A stretch of 35,666 bases of DNA from CAZMXP01 sp964570285 (GTDB taxonomy: Bacteria > Planctomycetota > PLA2). The translations under genes and the position numbers were made by a program. Below, one piece after another: positions 1 to 8,046 of this stretch (position 1 is its first letter; each line of letters opens with the position of its first letter). The stretch spans positions 1 to 35,666 of the forward strand of contig CAZMXP010000050.1 of the NCBI GenBank assembly GCA_964570285.1, written 5' to 3'. The notes beneath the pieces are model-generated. The model saw nothing but the letters and a program-made list of their open reading frames with translations. It had not been told where the DNA came from and did no database searches.

Positions 1-39
1 CCTCCCCATGCCGCGTTGGGCTGGGGCGAAGCCCCGCTG

Positions 40-102
40 GGAGCTTGTCCGGGTCATGGCCTTGAGCCACGCTTCGGGGCCAACCGGACCCGGACAAGCT
101 CC
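40..102. repeat. inverted repeat, downstream end of the IS remnant
   Basis: A 15-bp perfect stem (40-54 with 88-102, GGAGCTTGTCCGGGT and its complement) encloses a 33-nt loop. The right half lies inside a 31-bp block (73-103) that recurs without mismatch at 18433-18463, so this end also exists as a solo copy. Confidence 0.75.
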
Positions 103-187
103 TGATTCGACGCGACGCGAGTCGTGGGTCTCCATGAACCGTCGCCGCGATCGAGGGGGGCACTTGCGCGAGGCGCGGCGCTCCGCG

Positions 188-383
188 TCACGCCCTCGCG
201 GCTGCCAGCTTCAGGAGGTTGTGTCCGGTGCACGCGAGGAGGCCGAGAGATCGAGGTCGTGCCGGACGGTGTCCCTTGCGAAGTGCGCCAGGTGGCCCTC
301 GGGCACCAGGTCCAACACGGTCGCCGGGAGCATCCAGACCTGCTCCACCAGAACCTCTCGGCCGCGCCCGCTGTCTTGGCCAT
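188..383 (-). pseudogene. transposase remnant, N- and C-terminal pieces joined out of frame
   Basis: The minus strand opens with ATG (381-383) encoding MAKT. A neighbouring frame then reads VEQVWMLPATVLDLVPEGH, followed by LAHFARDTVRHDLDLS. This matches the start of IS1182-type transposases, where a 'LLPPSL.DLVPE.HLA.F' block precedes 'LDLS'. Directly after DLDLSAS a third frame reads CTGHNLLKLAAARA and a stop at 188-190, which resembles the extreme C-terminus of the same family. The DDE catalytic core between them is absent. At least two frame changes and a large internal deletion make the gene dead. It could still be mobilised in trans if a full-length relative exists elsewhere in the genome. 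Confidence 0.65.
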
Positions 384-429
384 GCCCGCAACCTACGGCC
401 GGGCACCGACCGCGAACCCCCTATCACTT

Positions 430-464
430 AGGAGTTTGTCCGACGAATAGTCGGACAAACTCCT
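430..464. repeat. palindrome, upstream end of the IS remnant; possible terminator
   Basis: A 14-bp perfect stem (430-443 with 451-464) has a 7-nt loop. It is a diverged version of the hairpin at 40-102, sharing GGAG, TTGTCCG and the complement. It begins at the stop codon of the minus-strand gene ending at 463 and could stop its transcription, but no U-tract follows. The role as a transposon end is inferred from the transposase start lying 47 bp inside it. Confidence 0.7.
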
Positions 465-2244
465 AGCGCTCCGTGAGTCTCGCGCGCACCGTGAGCGACG
501 CGCCCTCGCGCGTCACGACGATCTCGACCTCGTCCCCCACCGCGTAGGCCGCGACAATCTCGCGCAGGTCCGCGGCGCGCCGGAGGGGCCGTTGGTCGAT
601 CGAGACGAGCAGGTCCCCCTCCCGGAGGCCGGCCGTCGCCGCCGCCGAGGCCTCCCCCTTGGAGTTCTGGGCGGAGACCGAGGTCACGCTGACACCCTCC
701 GGCACATCGTCCACCCCCACGCCGAGGAACGCCGCGCGCAGGATGTCCCCGCGCCTCAGCCGGGGCAGGATCGCGCGCACGACGGCCATGGGGAGCGCGA
801 AGCCGAGCCCCGCGTTGCCCGCATAACCGCCGCGCACGCGCATGCCGTAACCCATCGGCTCGGTGTCGTTCACGTCGAGCAGCACGCCGAGCAGGCGCCC
901 TTCCGCATCCAGAAGCGGTCCTCCCCGGTTCCCGCCGCCGACGCCCGCGTCGGTCTGCAACGCGCGAAAGCCCGGGTGGAGCCCGGAGAGGGCCCCGGTA
1001 CGGGAGAGGATCCCGGCGGTGAGTTGCGGCGTCTGCCGCCCGGGCGCCTCGTGGGGGAACCCGAGAGCGACCGCGAGCCTTCCCGCGCGGAGATCCGCCT
1101 CCGGCGCATCGGCGAGCACAGGAAGTCCGCGCGCCTCCACCGAAAGCAGCGCGACCCGCAGGCGCTCGTCGTAGCCGAGCAGGGTCGCCGGCAACGATCG
1201 GCCGTCGAGGAGGTCGATGATCAGGGGGCGCGGGGGACCCGGCCAGCCGACGACGCGCAGCGGGCAGAGGATCAGTCCGTCCGCATCGACGATGACGCCC
1301 GAGGAACGGTCGAGCCCAGGCAGCGCCCCCGGGACGGGATCGGGCATCGGAGGGCCCTGGGGCGGCGTCGCGGCGGGCGGGGCACCGCCTTCGGCAGGAG
1401 GGGGCGGAGGGGCGGCGACGGTCCCGCCTGCCTCCGGCTGGGCGCGCACCGCCACGAGCACCTTCGCGCCCTCGGCAGCCGCCGCTTGGGCCACGGTGCC
1501 GAACGCGTCGGCGATCTCGCCGCCTGGACGGCGCGCCACCGGAACGGCCGCGAACTCCTTCGCGGCATCGCCCCCCTTCGCGCGGTAGGCATCGCGGATC
1601 AGTTCGAAGGGCACGATCACGCTCTGATGGCCCGCCGCGGTCACCGCCGGTGCCGTGATGCCGACGAGCGCGCCCGAGAGGTCGAGCAGAGGTGCCCCGA
1701 AGGAGCCGGGATTCACGAGCGCGCTCGCGTGGAAACGCGTCGTCGTCTCGCCGCTGCGCTCGATCCCCGAGATCACCCCGAGACTCGCGGTGGCCGTGCT
1801 CTCCCGGCCCGCGCCGAACGCGTTGCCGACGAGCAGCACCCACATGCCGTGCTGCACGTCGGCCGCCCTGCCCGCCTTGATCGCGCGGTTGCGCGCCCCC
1901 TTGGCCCGGAGCAGGATCGTGTCGGTCGCGGCGTCCTCGCCGACGACGGTCGCCTCCTCGGTGTCGCCCTTCCCCGGGAAGCGCACCATCACGCGCTCGG
2001 CGACCTTCCCGCCGGCGCCGACAAACGGGGAGCGGAGCGTCAGGATGCATCCCCCCGACGAGATCACGACGCCGCTCAGATCGAAGTCGTTCTTGTCCTC
2101 GGTGAAGACGGTCACGACCGAGGGGCGCGCGCGTTCGAGCGCCTGGATCACGGCCCTCTCCGCCGAGCGCATCTCGTCGGCGGGCGCCCGTGAGGAGAGC
2201 GCCGCGGCGAGGAGCCACGGGAGCAGGCGCGCGGCGCGTCTCAC
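463..2244 (-). CDS. secreted tandem HtrA-like pseudoprotease with PDZ domain
   Basis: 593 residues. The GTG start overlaps the upstream stop as GTGA (2241-2244), and a short hydrophobic leader follows (residues about 5-20). Two trypsin-like domains are visible (about 35-215 and 312-490), separated by a Pro/Ala-rich linker (275-305), then a PDZ domain (about 500-593). In domain 1 the His position reads ILTLRSPF (Ser72) and the serine motif reads NPGSFGAP (Phe182 for Ser); Asp108 is kept. In domain 2 the His position is Arg330, the Asp region is DERLRVALL, and the serine motif is GGGNRGGP (Arg440). Neither domain should cleave. Many HtrA structural motifs remain (LQTDA, GGPLLD), which argues for a retained binding or regulatory role beside the active protease encoded just upstream. 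The TAG stop abuts the IS remnant. Confidence 0.88.
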   Translation of the reverse strand: MRRAARLLPWLLAAALSSRAPADEMRSAERAVIQALERARPSVVTVFTEDKNDFDLSGVVISSGGCILTLRSPFVGAGGKVAERVMVRFPGKGDTEEATVVGEDAATDTILLRAKGARNRAIKAGRAADVQHGMWVLLVGNAFGAGRESTATASLGVISGIERSGETTTRFHASALVNPGSFGAPLLDLSGALVGITAPAVTAAGHQSVIVPFELIRDAYRAKGGDAAKEFAAVPVARRPGGEIADAFGTVAQAAAAEGAKVLVAVRAQPEAGGTVAAPPPPPAEGGAPPAATPPQGPPMPDPVPGALPGLDRSSGVIVDADGLILCPLRVVGWPGPPRPLIIDLLDGRSLPATLLGYDERLRVALLSVEARGLPVLADAPEADLRAGRLAVALGFPHEAPGRQTPQLTAGILSRTGALSGLHPGFRALQTDAGVGGGNRGGPLLDAEGRLLGVLLDVNDTEPMGYGMRVRGGYAGNAGLGFALPMAVVRAILPRLRRGDILRAAFLGVGVDDVPEGVSVTSVSAQNSKGEASAAATAGLREGDLLVSIDQRPLRRAADLREIVAAYAVGDEVEIVVTREGASLTVRARLTER

Positions 2245-3617
2245 CCGCCGAGCCCCGCGGCCGCCGCCGCGTCGCAGAGCCCCACCTTCGCGCTTCGCGC
2301 GCGCCCTCCGCGCTGGTAGCCCAGCTTGACGGTAGTGCCCACCGGCAGCGCCGCCAGGAGTTCGGCCAACTGCTTCGTCGTCGCGATGGCGGTGCCGTCC
2401 AACTCGGTGATCTGGTCCCCGACGCGCAGCCCCGCCTTGCCCGCCCCCGTGCCCGCCACGATGGCGGTGATCCACACCCCCCCGCGCCCCCCCTCCCACT
2501 GCACGCCGAGATAGCCGCGCTCGTGCACCGGAAGCGGCCCCGCCGTCTCGCGCGTCATGCCGACCTGCGCGAGGTAGGCATCGTAGCCGCAGAGGCGGAA
2601 ACTCTCCGTGCGCAGGCTCCGGCCGCGCTTGAATCGGATGCGCAGCAGGCTGTTCTCGGGCAGTTGCCCGACGATGTTCACGAAGTCGGTGCGGTTCGAG
2701 ATCTTCGCGCCGTTGACGCCAATGACGATGTCGTCCAGGCCGAGGCCCGCGAGGGCGGCGGGCGAGCGGGGCGCGACCCGCACGACGCGTGCGCCCGCCT
2801 CGCCCTCGGTCGAAACGACCTCCAGACCGTGGAAGCCGTAGCCGACCCCGCCCCCCTCGTCGCGAATCAGCCTGCCCATGAAGAGCTTCACCTGGTCGAT
2901 CGGGATCGCGAAGCCGACGCCGCTGTTCGAGCGGCCCTGCCGCGAGTTCATCAGGCCGTTGATGCCGACGAAGTTCCCCCGGGAGTCGAAGAGCGGCCCT
3001 CCGGAGTTGCCGGGATTGATCTCGGCATCCGTCTGGAGCGCATCGATGTAGAGGTAGCCCGCCTCGGCGGCGGCGCGACCGCTCCCGCTCAAGATGCCCA
3101 TCGTGACGACCGGGATGCCGTCCAGCGCGTGGCCGTGCGGGTTCCCCATCGCGAAAACGAAGCTGCCGGGTTCGAGCCGGCTCGCGCTGCCCCTGCGCCA
3201 GTCGACGAAGGGGAAGCGGCGGCTGCCCCTCAGCCGGAGCAGCGCGATGTCTCCCTTCACCGCGCCCTCGCTCGTGTCGGCGTAGAGCGTCGCCGGGTAC
3301 CGCTCTCCGTCGGGGAGCGCCACGGTGATGTAGCCCGCCCCTTCCACGACGTGGACATTGGTGAGGAAGAAGCCGTCCGGGGAGACGATGCAGCCGCTGC
3401 CGAGGGAGCGGGGGCTCATCGAGACGCGCCCCGTCTTCTCGTCGAACGCGGCGGTGTGGTTCATCACGGCGCCGACCGCCGGGCCGACGCGGCCGATCAG
3501 GGCCTCGATCTCCTGCTCCAGCGCCCGGACCCTCGCCCGCGCCTTCGCCAGATCCGGCGAGGCCTCGTCGGCCGCCGCAACCGCGATCAGCAGCAGAAGC
3601 GGCAGCGCGGACCTCAC
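2241..3617 (-). CDS. HtrA/DegP-type periplasmic serine protease with two PDZ domains
   Basis: 458 residues, GTG start with a clear signal peptide (MRSALPLLLLIAVAAADE). The S1C trypsin-like domain carries an intact triad: His89 in FLTNVHVV, Asp123 in GDIALLRL and Ser205 in NPGNSGGPL. The oxyanion-loop region and IDALQTDAEI before the serine are canonical. Two PDZ domains follow (about 250-335 and 360-450). Family members degrade or chaperone misfolded envelope proteins. A coiled stretch at 22-44 precedes the catalytic domain. The stop codon overlaps the GTG of the catalytically dead homologue, so the two products are probably translated together and may form mixed oligomers; that last point is inference. 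Confidence 0.93.
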   Translation of the reverse strand: MRSALPLLLLIAVAAADEASPDLAKARARVRALEQEIEALIGRVGPAVGAVMNHTAAFDEKTGRVSMSPRSLGSGCIVSPDGFFLTNVHVVEGAGYITVALPDGERYPATLYADTSEGAVKGDIALLRLRGSRRFPFVDWRRGSASRLEPGSFVFAMGNPHGHALDGIPVVTMGILSGSGRAAAEAGYLYIDALQTDAEINPGNSGGPLFDSRGNFVGINGLMNSRQGRSNSGVGFAIPIDQVKLFMGRLIRDEGGGVGYGFHGLEVVSTEGEAGARVVRVAPRSPAALAGLGLDDIVIGVNGAKISNRTDFVNIVGQLPENSLLRIRFKRGRSLRTESFRLCGYDAYLAQVGMTRETAGPLPVHERGYLGVQWEGGRGGVWITAIVAGTGAGKAGLRVGDQITELDGTAIATTKQLAELLAALPVGTTVKLGYQRGGRARSAKVGLCDAAAAAGLGG

Positions 3618-3661
3618 GCCGCCAGTCTACCCGCTTCCGCTCCCGCGCCCGTTCGCGCCGG

Positions 3662-3696
3662 AAAAAGTGCGCGCCCGGCCGGAGGCCGGGCGCGCC
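3662..3696 (-). terminator. intrinsic terminator after the tRNA genes
   Basis: On the minus strand a GC stem of about 12 bp (GCGCGCCCGGCC / GGCCGGGCGCGC, loop TCC, 3669-3695) is followed after two bases by five T residues (3662-3666). It lies directly after the CCA of tRNA-Glu and just upstream of the htrA start. Confidence 0.8.
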
Positions 3697-3771
3697 TGGT
3701 GACCCTAGGGGGACTCGAACCCCCGTCTCAGCCTTGAGAGGGCTGCGTCCTAACCGCTAGACGATAGGGCC
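3697..3771 (-). tRNA. tRNA-Glu (anticodon CTC)
   Basis: A complete cloverleaf of 75 nt with encoded CCA. The acceptor GGCCCTA pairs with TAGGGTC (one G-U). The anticodon stem CAGCC/GGCTG has loop CTCTCAA, giving anticodon CTC. The T arm is GGGGG-TTCGAGT-CCCCC. It follows tRNA-Gln by 66 nt on the same strand and is followed by a strong terminator. Confidence 0.96.
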
Positions 3772-3837
3772 TTCTGTCGTTCTGGGTGGCTGGCCGGGAG
3801 CGCCGCCGGGGCGCCACTCCCACGCGAGGCCCGGAGC

Positions 3838-3913
3838 TGGCTGAGGAGGAAGGACTCGAACCTTCAACTTCCTGATCCAGAGTCAGGCGTTCTACCAGTT
3901 GAACTACTCCTCA
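3838..3913 (-). tRNA. tRNA-Gln (anticodon CTG)
   Basis: 76 nt with encoded CCA. The acceptor TGAGGAG pairs with CTCCTCA. The anticodon stem CCTGA/TCAGG has loop CTCTGGA, giving anticodon CTG. The T arm is GAAGG-TTCGAGT-CCTTC. The U1-A72 first pair is usual for tRNA-Gln. It is probably transcribed together with the tRNA-Glu downstream. Confidence 0.96.
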
Positions 3914-3920
3914 ATCGAAA

Positions 3921-3968
3921 CGGCAAGACAATACAGCAAGACAATACGGCAAGACGGCAAGACGGCAA
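3921..3968. repeat. short tandem repeats upstream of the tRNA pair
   Basis: Units built on CGGCAAGA recur five times: two carry an extra ACAATA-type tail, giving a 14-bp period, and the rest have an 8-bp period. Read on the minus strand towards the tRNAs, the block gives TTGCCG and TATTGT hexamers, one pair 16 bp apart, which could serve as a weak -35/-10. The local A+T is higher than in the surroundings. Confidence 0.5.
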
Positions 3969-4065
3969 ATCGACGAGCAGGTTCGGAAGGCAGGGTAAGA
4001 CCTCGCCTACCCATGTCAAGAAGCTCCAATCCATTCGCGCGCGGCGAGGCGTTCTAATAGGGTGC

Positions 4066-4779
4066 ATGGCGATCCTGCTTCTACTGCTGCTCCTCGACAA
4101 GCCCGACCCCCCGCCGGAGACCGACCAGGTCCCGGAGTTGGTCCAGCTTCTCCAGGCGGGGGAGAGCTCGAAGGCGCTGGCCCTGCTGAAGGAGATCGGC
4201 GGCCACAAGCAGAACCACACCGAGGCGCGGGCCCTCGTGAAGCTGGTCCGGAGCGGGAAGCCGGCGCTCTCGGCCGAGGTGCGCGAGGCCCTCTTCCTCG
4301 CGCTGAAGGGCATCGGCAGCCGCAAGGCGACCAAGGACCTGCTCGGGCTGCTGAAGCACAGCACCCTCAAGAAGGAGGTCGAAATCCGCATCGGCGTCTG
4401 CCGCGCGCTGGGGGGATCGGCGGACCCGCTGGCGGTGGACGCGCTGACCGACCGGCTCCGGGACGTGGACGACGCGGTCATCGCGGCGGCGGCGGAGGCG
4501 GCGGGGGGCTACCGGTACGAGCAGGAGGCGGTGCGCAAGGAGCTCTTCCAGACCGTCTGCGACATCTACGAGTCGACGTGGAACCTGAAGAACAGCGTCA
4601 GCCCCGACCCGAGGGACAAGGTCGGCAAGGTCAAGGCCGAGCGGCGCTGGGAGATCATCGAGGCGCCGATGGAGAAGGCGCTCCAGCTCCTCTCCAACGC
4701 GTCCGAGAACGACCCCCCCTCGTGGCGCCGCTGGTGGAACAAGAACAAGAACAGCCGCTGGGCCGACCTGGAGAGATAG
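4066..4779 (+). CDS. small secreted HEAT-repeat protein
   Basis: 237 residues with a very short hydrophobic N-terminus (MAILLLLLLLDKPD), which could be a signal peptide or anchor. The middle (about 60-165) consists of HEAT/armadillo-type helical pairs such as 'EVREALFLALKGIGSRKATKDL' split over two helices, and 'DALTDRLRDVDDAVIAAAAEAA'. The C-terminus (170-237) is charged and rich in Trp, Lys and Asn. No catalytic motif is seen; HEAT repeats usually act as protein-binding scaffolds. A TCTAAT hexamer lies 7 bp before the ATG, so the transcript may have almost no leader. The gene stands alone on the plus strand between the tRNAs and rnpB and converges on rnpB. Confidence 0.82.
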   Translation: MAILLLLLLLDKPDPPPETDQVPELVQLLQAGESSKALALLKEIGGHKQNHTEARALVKLVRSGKPALSAEVREALFLALKGIGSRKATKDLLGLLKHSTLKKEVEIRIGVCRALGGSADPLAVDALTDRLRDVDDAVIAAAAEAAGGYRYEQEAVRKELFQTVCDIYESTWNLKNSVSPDPRDKVGKVKAERRWEIIEAPMEKALQLLSNASENDPPSWRRWWNKNKNSRWADLER

Positions 4780-4806
4780 GGGCCGCGTCGGGCCCCTTGA
4801 AGCGGC

Positions 4807-5156
4807 CCGAGGGCGGGCGTTAAGCCGGGTTCTGTCGTGGACGGTCATTTGTCTGGGACGGCGGTTGCCCGCCGCCGCAAACGGCCAGCCCGGAGGTGCT
4901 GACGGGACGGGCCGCCCCTTCCTCCCTTTCTGGCCTTTCACCGGGTGGGGTTTGCCGTGCCGGGGATGTCGCCATCGCCCGCGGTGGGCTCTTACCCCAC
5001 CGTTTCACCCTTGCCCCCCGGCCGGAGCCGGAGGGCGGTCTGCTCTCTGTTGCACTTTCCCTATCCTTCCGGACGGTGGCCGTTAGCCACCACCCTGCCC
5101 TGCGGTGCCCGGACTTTCCTCGGCGCGAGGCCGCGACCGCCTACCCGCCCTCGGAC
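4807..5156 (-). ncRNA. rnpB: RNase P RNA, bacterial type A
   Basis: The minus strand contains the universal blocks GAGGAAAGTCCGGGC, GGATAGGGAAAGTGCAACAGA, GGGTGAAACGGTGGGGTAAG and the 3' block ACAGAACCCGGCTTA. The P1 helix closes between 5144-5154 and 4807-4817 (CCGAGGGCGGG with CCCGCCCTCGG), which sets both ends. The RNA is the catalytic part of the tRNA 5'-maturation enzyme. Size (about 350 nt) and layout fit type A. Confidence 0.95.
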
Positions 5157-5178
5157 CTTGTTGTCAAAGAGAGGCGGG

Positions 5179-5184
5179 ATTCTA
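5179..5184 (-). promoter_or_regulatory. possible -10 element for rnpB
   Basis: TAGAAT on the minus strand lies about 22 bp before the predicted 5' end of rnpB. No convincing -35 hexamer is seen 16-18 bp upstream of it, so this is only a candidate. Confidence 0.3.
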
Positions 5185-5230
5185 ACCCCACGCGGCGTGG
5201 AAGGGGAGGGGCCGTCGATCTCCCCGCCGA

Positions 5231-7126
5231 TCAGAGCGCCAACCGATTCACGGCCTCGAGGATATCGCCCGTATCGATGCCCTGGTGACCCACCTGCTCC
5301 CCGAGACCGCCGCATCCCTCGCGCACGACCCCGAGGTGGGCGTAGCGCGGGGCGAAGCCCCGCTCGAGCAGCCATGTCCCGTAGCGCACGCCGAGACCGC
5401 TCTTCCGGTTCTGGCTCTCGACCAGGAGCGCGAAGCGGCTGCGACCCACGACGGCGAGCAGCTCCTCGTCCACCACATTCAGCGTCGGCTTGTTGATCAG
5501 CCCCACGTCGAGGCCCCCGTCGCGCAGCCGTTCGACCGCATCCAGCGCGCGATAGAGCATCTCGCCATAGCTGACGACAAATCCCGCGCGGCCTTCCCGC
5601 ACGATCTCGTCGCGCCCGGGCTCGAAGCGGTATGCGCCCGCGTACATCGGCGCGCCCCCGGGGTCGAGGATCTCCGGCGTGCCGGAGCGCGTCGAGAAGA
5701 CGAAACGCAGCCCCGCGTCGGGGAAGACGCGGCGGACGAGCGCCCGCATCTGGTGGGCGTCGGCGGGGAAGTAGAGGCGCGTCGTGTCGCCCTCGGCGAG
5801 CCCGCCGTCGGCGAAGCAGTTGTTGATGCCGAAGTGGCAGGTGTTGTCGGCCATGTCGTCCACGCCGGCATGCGAGAAGTGCGCGAGCACGTTGGCTCCG
5901 TTGAGGCGCGCCATCGTGATCTCGGAGATCACCATCTCGAGGAACGCGCTGAAGGTGCCGAACACGCCCTGCCGCCCCGGTTCGGAGCCGAAACCGGCGG
6001 CGGCCGAGAAGTTCCCGCGCTCCATGACCCCGCCCGCCACGTAGACCTCGGGGAAGCGCTTGCGGATGTGGTGCAGCCCGCACGAGCCCTCGAGATCGCT
6101 GTCGATGACGACCACGCGCGCCTTCCGGTCGCCGGGGGACATCGAGGCGAGCTGGTCGCAGACCGCCTCGCCGAAGAGGTCGCGGTTCTTCGCGAACACC
6201 CCCGAACTGCCGCGGAAGGAGGGTGCCGCCTTCGGCTTGACCACGGCCTTCAGGGCGCGCACCGCCTCGGTGCGCCCCCGCTCCTCGAGATGGGCGATCG
6301 CGAGGTCGACCCGGATCACGTCGTGTCCCTTCGGGCTGCCTTCGATCCCCTTCACCCCGGGGGCCATCGTCCGCCGGTTGATGAGAGCCACCGGACCCGG
6401 CCGCCGGCAGGCCGCGCTCATGCGCGCGTAGAGCGCGGCCAGATCCTCGCCGTCGCCGCTGTCCACGGGAATGCCGTGGCCGTCGAGCGTGCGCGCGACG
6501 CTGAATCCCGGGAGGTACTGCGTCGGGTGGCCCGCGATGGTCACGTCGTTGTCGTCGATCACGAGTTTCACGTCGAGTTGCCGCGCCACCGCGAGGCGCG
6601 CCGCCTCGGCGTCGTTGCCCTCCTGCTGCGAGCCGTCGCTCCCGAACAGGAAGAGGATGCGTCCCGGGTTCGCGAGCGCGACGCCGTTCACGTAGGGCCA
6701 GAGGTGGCCGAGGCGGCCGGAGGAGAAGTGGATGCCGGGCGTGAGGCCACGTTCGGGATGGCCCGGGAGCCGCGCGTGCGCCTCGCGGTAGTGGAGCAGT
6801 TGCCCGGCGTCGAGGTCGCCGTGCAGCACCGCGAGCAGGTAGTGCAGCGCGACGCGGTGGCCCGCCTCGTCCCAGCAGACCGGCAGCACGCGGCCGCCCG
6901 CGCGCATGAACCCCTCCGCGATCAGGACTTCCGGGACGATGTCGTAGGGGCCGCCGGTATGGCCCCCGAGCCCCCTCGCGTCGGCCACGGCGGTGAAGAA
7001 GATGATCGCGTCGCGGCAGACCTCGACGTTGCGCGAAAGCTGCGCCAGCGCACCGGCACCCAGCTCCGCTTCCGCGAAGTCGAGTGCGAGCGGCCGGTAT
7101 TCACCGAGGTCGATCGGGAAGCGCAT
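5231..7126 (-). CDS. tkt: transketolase
   Basis: 631 residues from the chosen start. The enzyme moves two-carbon ketol units between sugar phosphates with thiamine diphosphate in the pentose phosphate and Calvin-type pathways. The N-terminal TPP domain shows GGHTGGP (54-60), the GSDGSQQEG motif (162-170) and the metal-site DDNDVTI (191-197). The central pyrimidine-binding domain holds VVVIDSDLEGS, ERGNFSAAAGF and HFSHAGVDDMADN. The C-terminal domain is complete. The start at 7126 (MRFPIDLGEYRP) has a GGAG 8 nt upstream; an in-frame ATG at 7198 would add 24 low-complexity Ala/Pro residues and has no ribosome site. The gene follows the zinc-ribbon gene on the same strand. Confidence 0.92.
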   Translation of the reverse strand: MRFPIDLGEYRPLALDFAEAELGAGALAQLSRNVEVCRDAIIFFTAVADARGLGGHTGGPYDIVPEVLIAEGFMRAGGRVLPVCWDEAGHRVALHYLLAVLHGDLDAGQLLHYREAHARLPGHPERGLTPGIHFSSGRLGHLWPYVNGVALANPGRILFLFGSDGSQQEGNDAEAARLAVARQLDVKLVIDDNDVTIAGHPTQYLPGFSVARTLDGHGIPVDSGDGEDLAALYARMSAACRRPGPVALINRRTMAPGVKGIEGSPKGHDVIRVDLAIAHLEERGRTEAVRALKAVVKPKAAPSFRGSSGVFAKNRDLFGEAVCDQLASMSPGDRKARVVVIDSDLEGSCGLHHIRKRFPEVYVAGGVMERGNFSAAAGFGSEPGRQGVFGTFSAFLEMVISEITMARLNGANVLAHFSHAGVDDMADNTCHFGINNCFADGGLAEGDTTRLYFPADAHQMRALVRRVFPDAGLRFVFSTRSGTPEILDPGGAPMYAGAYRFEPGRDEIVREGRAGFVVSYGEMLYRALDAVERLRDGGLDVGLINKPTLNVVDEELLAVVGRSRFALLVESQNRKSGLGVRYGTWLLERGFAPRYAHLGVVREGCGGLGEQVGHQGIDTGDILEAVNRLAL

Positions 7127-7246
7127 GCGAGGAACTCCGGCGGCAGGGCTGGCGGGGGCGGCTTCGGCGGGCTTCGTCCCGGATCGCGTACCGGCCATGG
7201 TGCGGCGCAGTGTACGGAACCGCAGGGTCAGGAATGCCGCGCGGGG

Positions 7247-8005
7247 TCACGGCACATAGAGGACGCGGACGCACGACTTGCACTGCACGAGCCGCTTGCG
7301 ACCGAGCACCTGGACCGCATCGTTCGGCGTGATGCCGATGTAGCAGGCCGCGCAGTGGACGTCGTTGGCGATCCGCCCCGCGGCGCGGTCGATCGTGCCG
7401 TCCATCACCGCCAGCGCGTCGGGATGCTTGCGGCGGACGCGCTCGTAGACCTCGAGCGCCTCCCGGTCGATCGCGGGGGTCATCGCGGCGCGCTCCGCGG
7501 TGCGCTTCTCCAGTTCGGCGGTCACCCCCGAGAGCGCCCCCTCGAGCTTCTCCTTCTCGGCGGCGTGGAGCATGCCCGACTCCTCCCGCTTCCCGCGCAG
7601 GTCGGCGAGCGTCGCCTCGGCCGTCGCGATGCCCTCCATGCCCTTCAGCGCCTTGTCGCTGAGGCTGCTGATGTCGGCGAGGACGCCGGCGAGCTGCTCC
7701 TGGAGGATCTCGTACTCGCGGTTGCTCAGCTTCGGCGCGTTCATGTTGCGCTTGATCTTCTCGCGCTCCTCCTCCTTCACCTTCAGGTCGAGTTCCGCCC
7801 GGCCGGTGTCGGCGCGCAGGTGGAGGAGAAGCCTCTCCTGCTCCTGCAGCGCGCCCTCCAGCGCGGCGATCGCGTCGGTGTGCTTGCGCAGCTTCTGCGG
7901 GACCTCGTCCAGCCTCCGCTGAAGCCGGTCCCTCACGCGGTCGAGTTCCTGCAGTGCGATGAGTTGGGCGATCACGTCGGTTTGCATGCTGGTTCGCGTT
8001 TCCAT
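7247..8005 (-). CDS. coiled-coil C4-type zinc-ribbon protein
   Basis: 252 residues. The first about 175 residues form a long heptad-rich coiled coil (QLIALQELDRVRDRLQRRL onward) with a helical break at NAPKLSNREYEILQEQ. The C-terminus has two Cys-x2-Cys pairs (HCAACYIG and QCKSCVRVLY) that should bind one zinc. This layout is that of the C4 zinc-ribbon family (zf-RING_7), which includes chlamydial CT398. Members are widespread and poorly understood; links to secretion or sigma-54 are known only for the chlamydial case. The start at 8005 has CAGGAGAG 5 nt upstream; the longer open frame to 8104 lacks such a site. The gene follows rpoD, with a GC hairpin between them. Confidence 0.88.
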   Translation of the reverse strand: METRTSMQTDVIAQLIALQELDRVRDRLQRRLDEVPQKLRKHTDAIAALEGALQEQERLLLHLRADTGRAELDLKVKEEEREKIKRNMNAPKLSNREYEILQEQLAGVLADISSLSDKALKGMEGIATAEATLADLRGKREESGMLHAAEKEKLEGALSGVTAELEKRTAERAAMTPAIDREALEVYERVRRKHPDALAVMDGTIDRAAGRIANDVHCAACYIGITPNDAVQVLGRKRLVQCKSCVRVLYVP

Positions 8006-8046
8006 TCGCTCTCCTGGCCTCGTGGCTGCGCCCCCCGGGAAACGAG

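Larger units (their letters stand above)
40..466 (-). mobile_element. internally deleted IS1182-like element remnant with hairpin ends
   Basis: This segment reads on the minus strand as a shrunken insertion sequence. A 14-bp-stem palindrome lies at its upstream edge (430-464). A transposase N-terminal piece and a C-terminal piece are fused with most of the gene missing (188-383), and a second hairpin lies downstream (40-102). Both hairpins share the foot GGAG(C/T)TTGTCCG and its complement, so they look like the two element ends. The upstream palindrome starts right at the TAG stop of the neighbouring protease-like gene. The family name rests on protein resemblance recalled from IS1182 transposases. 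The exact boundaries and any target duplication are not resolved. Confidence 0.6.

Noticed and set aside
428..2218. A 596-codon open frame overlapping the pseudoprotease gene on the same strand
   Set aside because: Arg/Gly-rich, no domain, and it runs through the IS palindrome. High GC leaves shadow frames open; the other frame has two protease folds and a PDZ domain.
4915..5060. Small plus-strand open frames over 4865-5496
   Set aside because: The stretch is RNase P RNA on the minus strand, with all universal blocks present.
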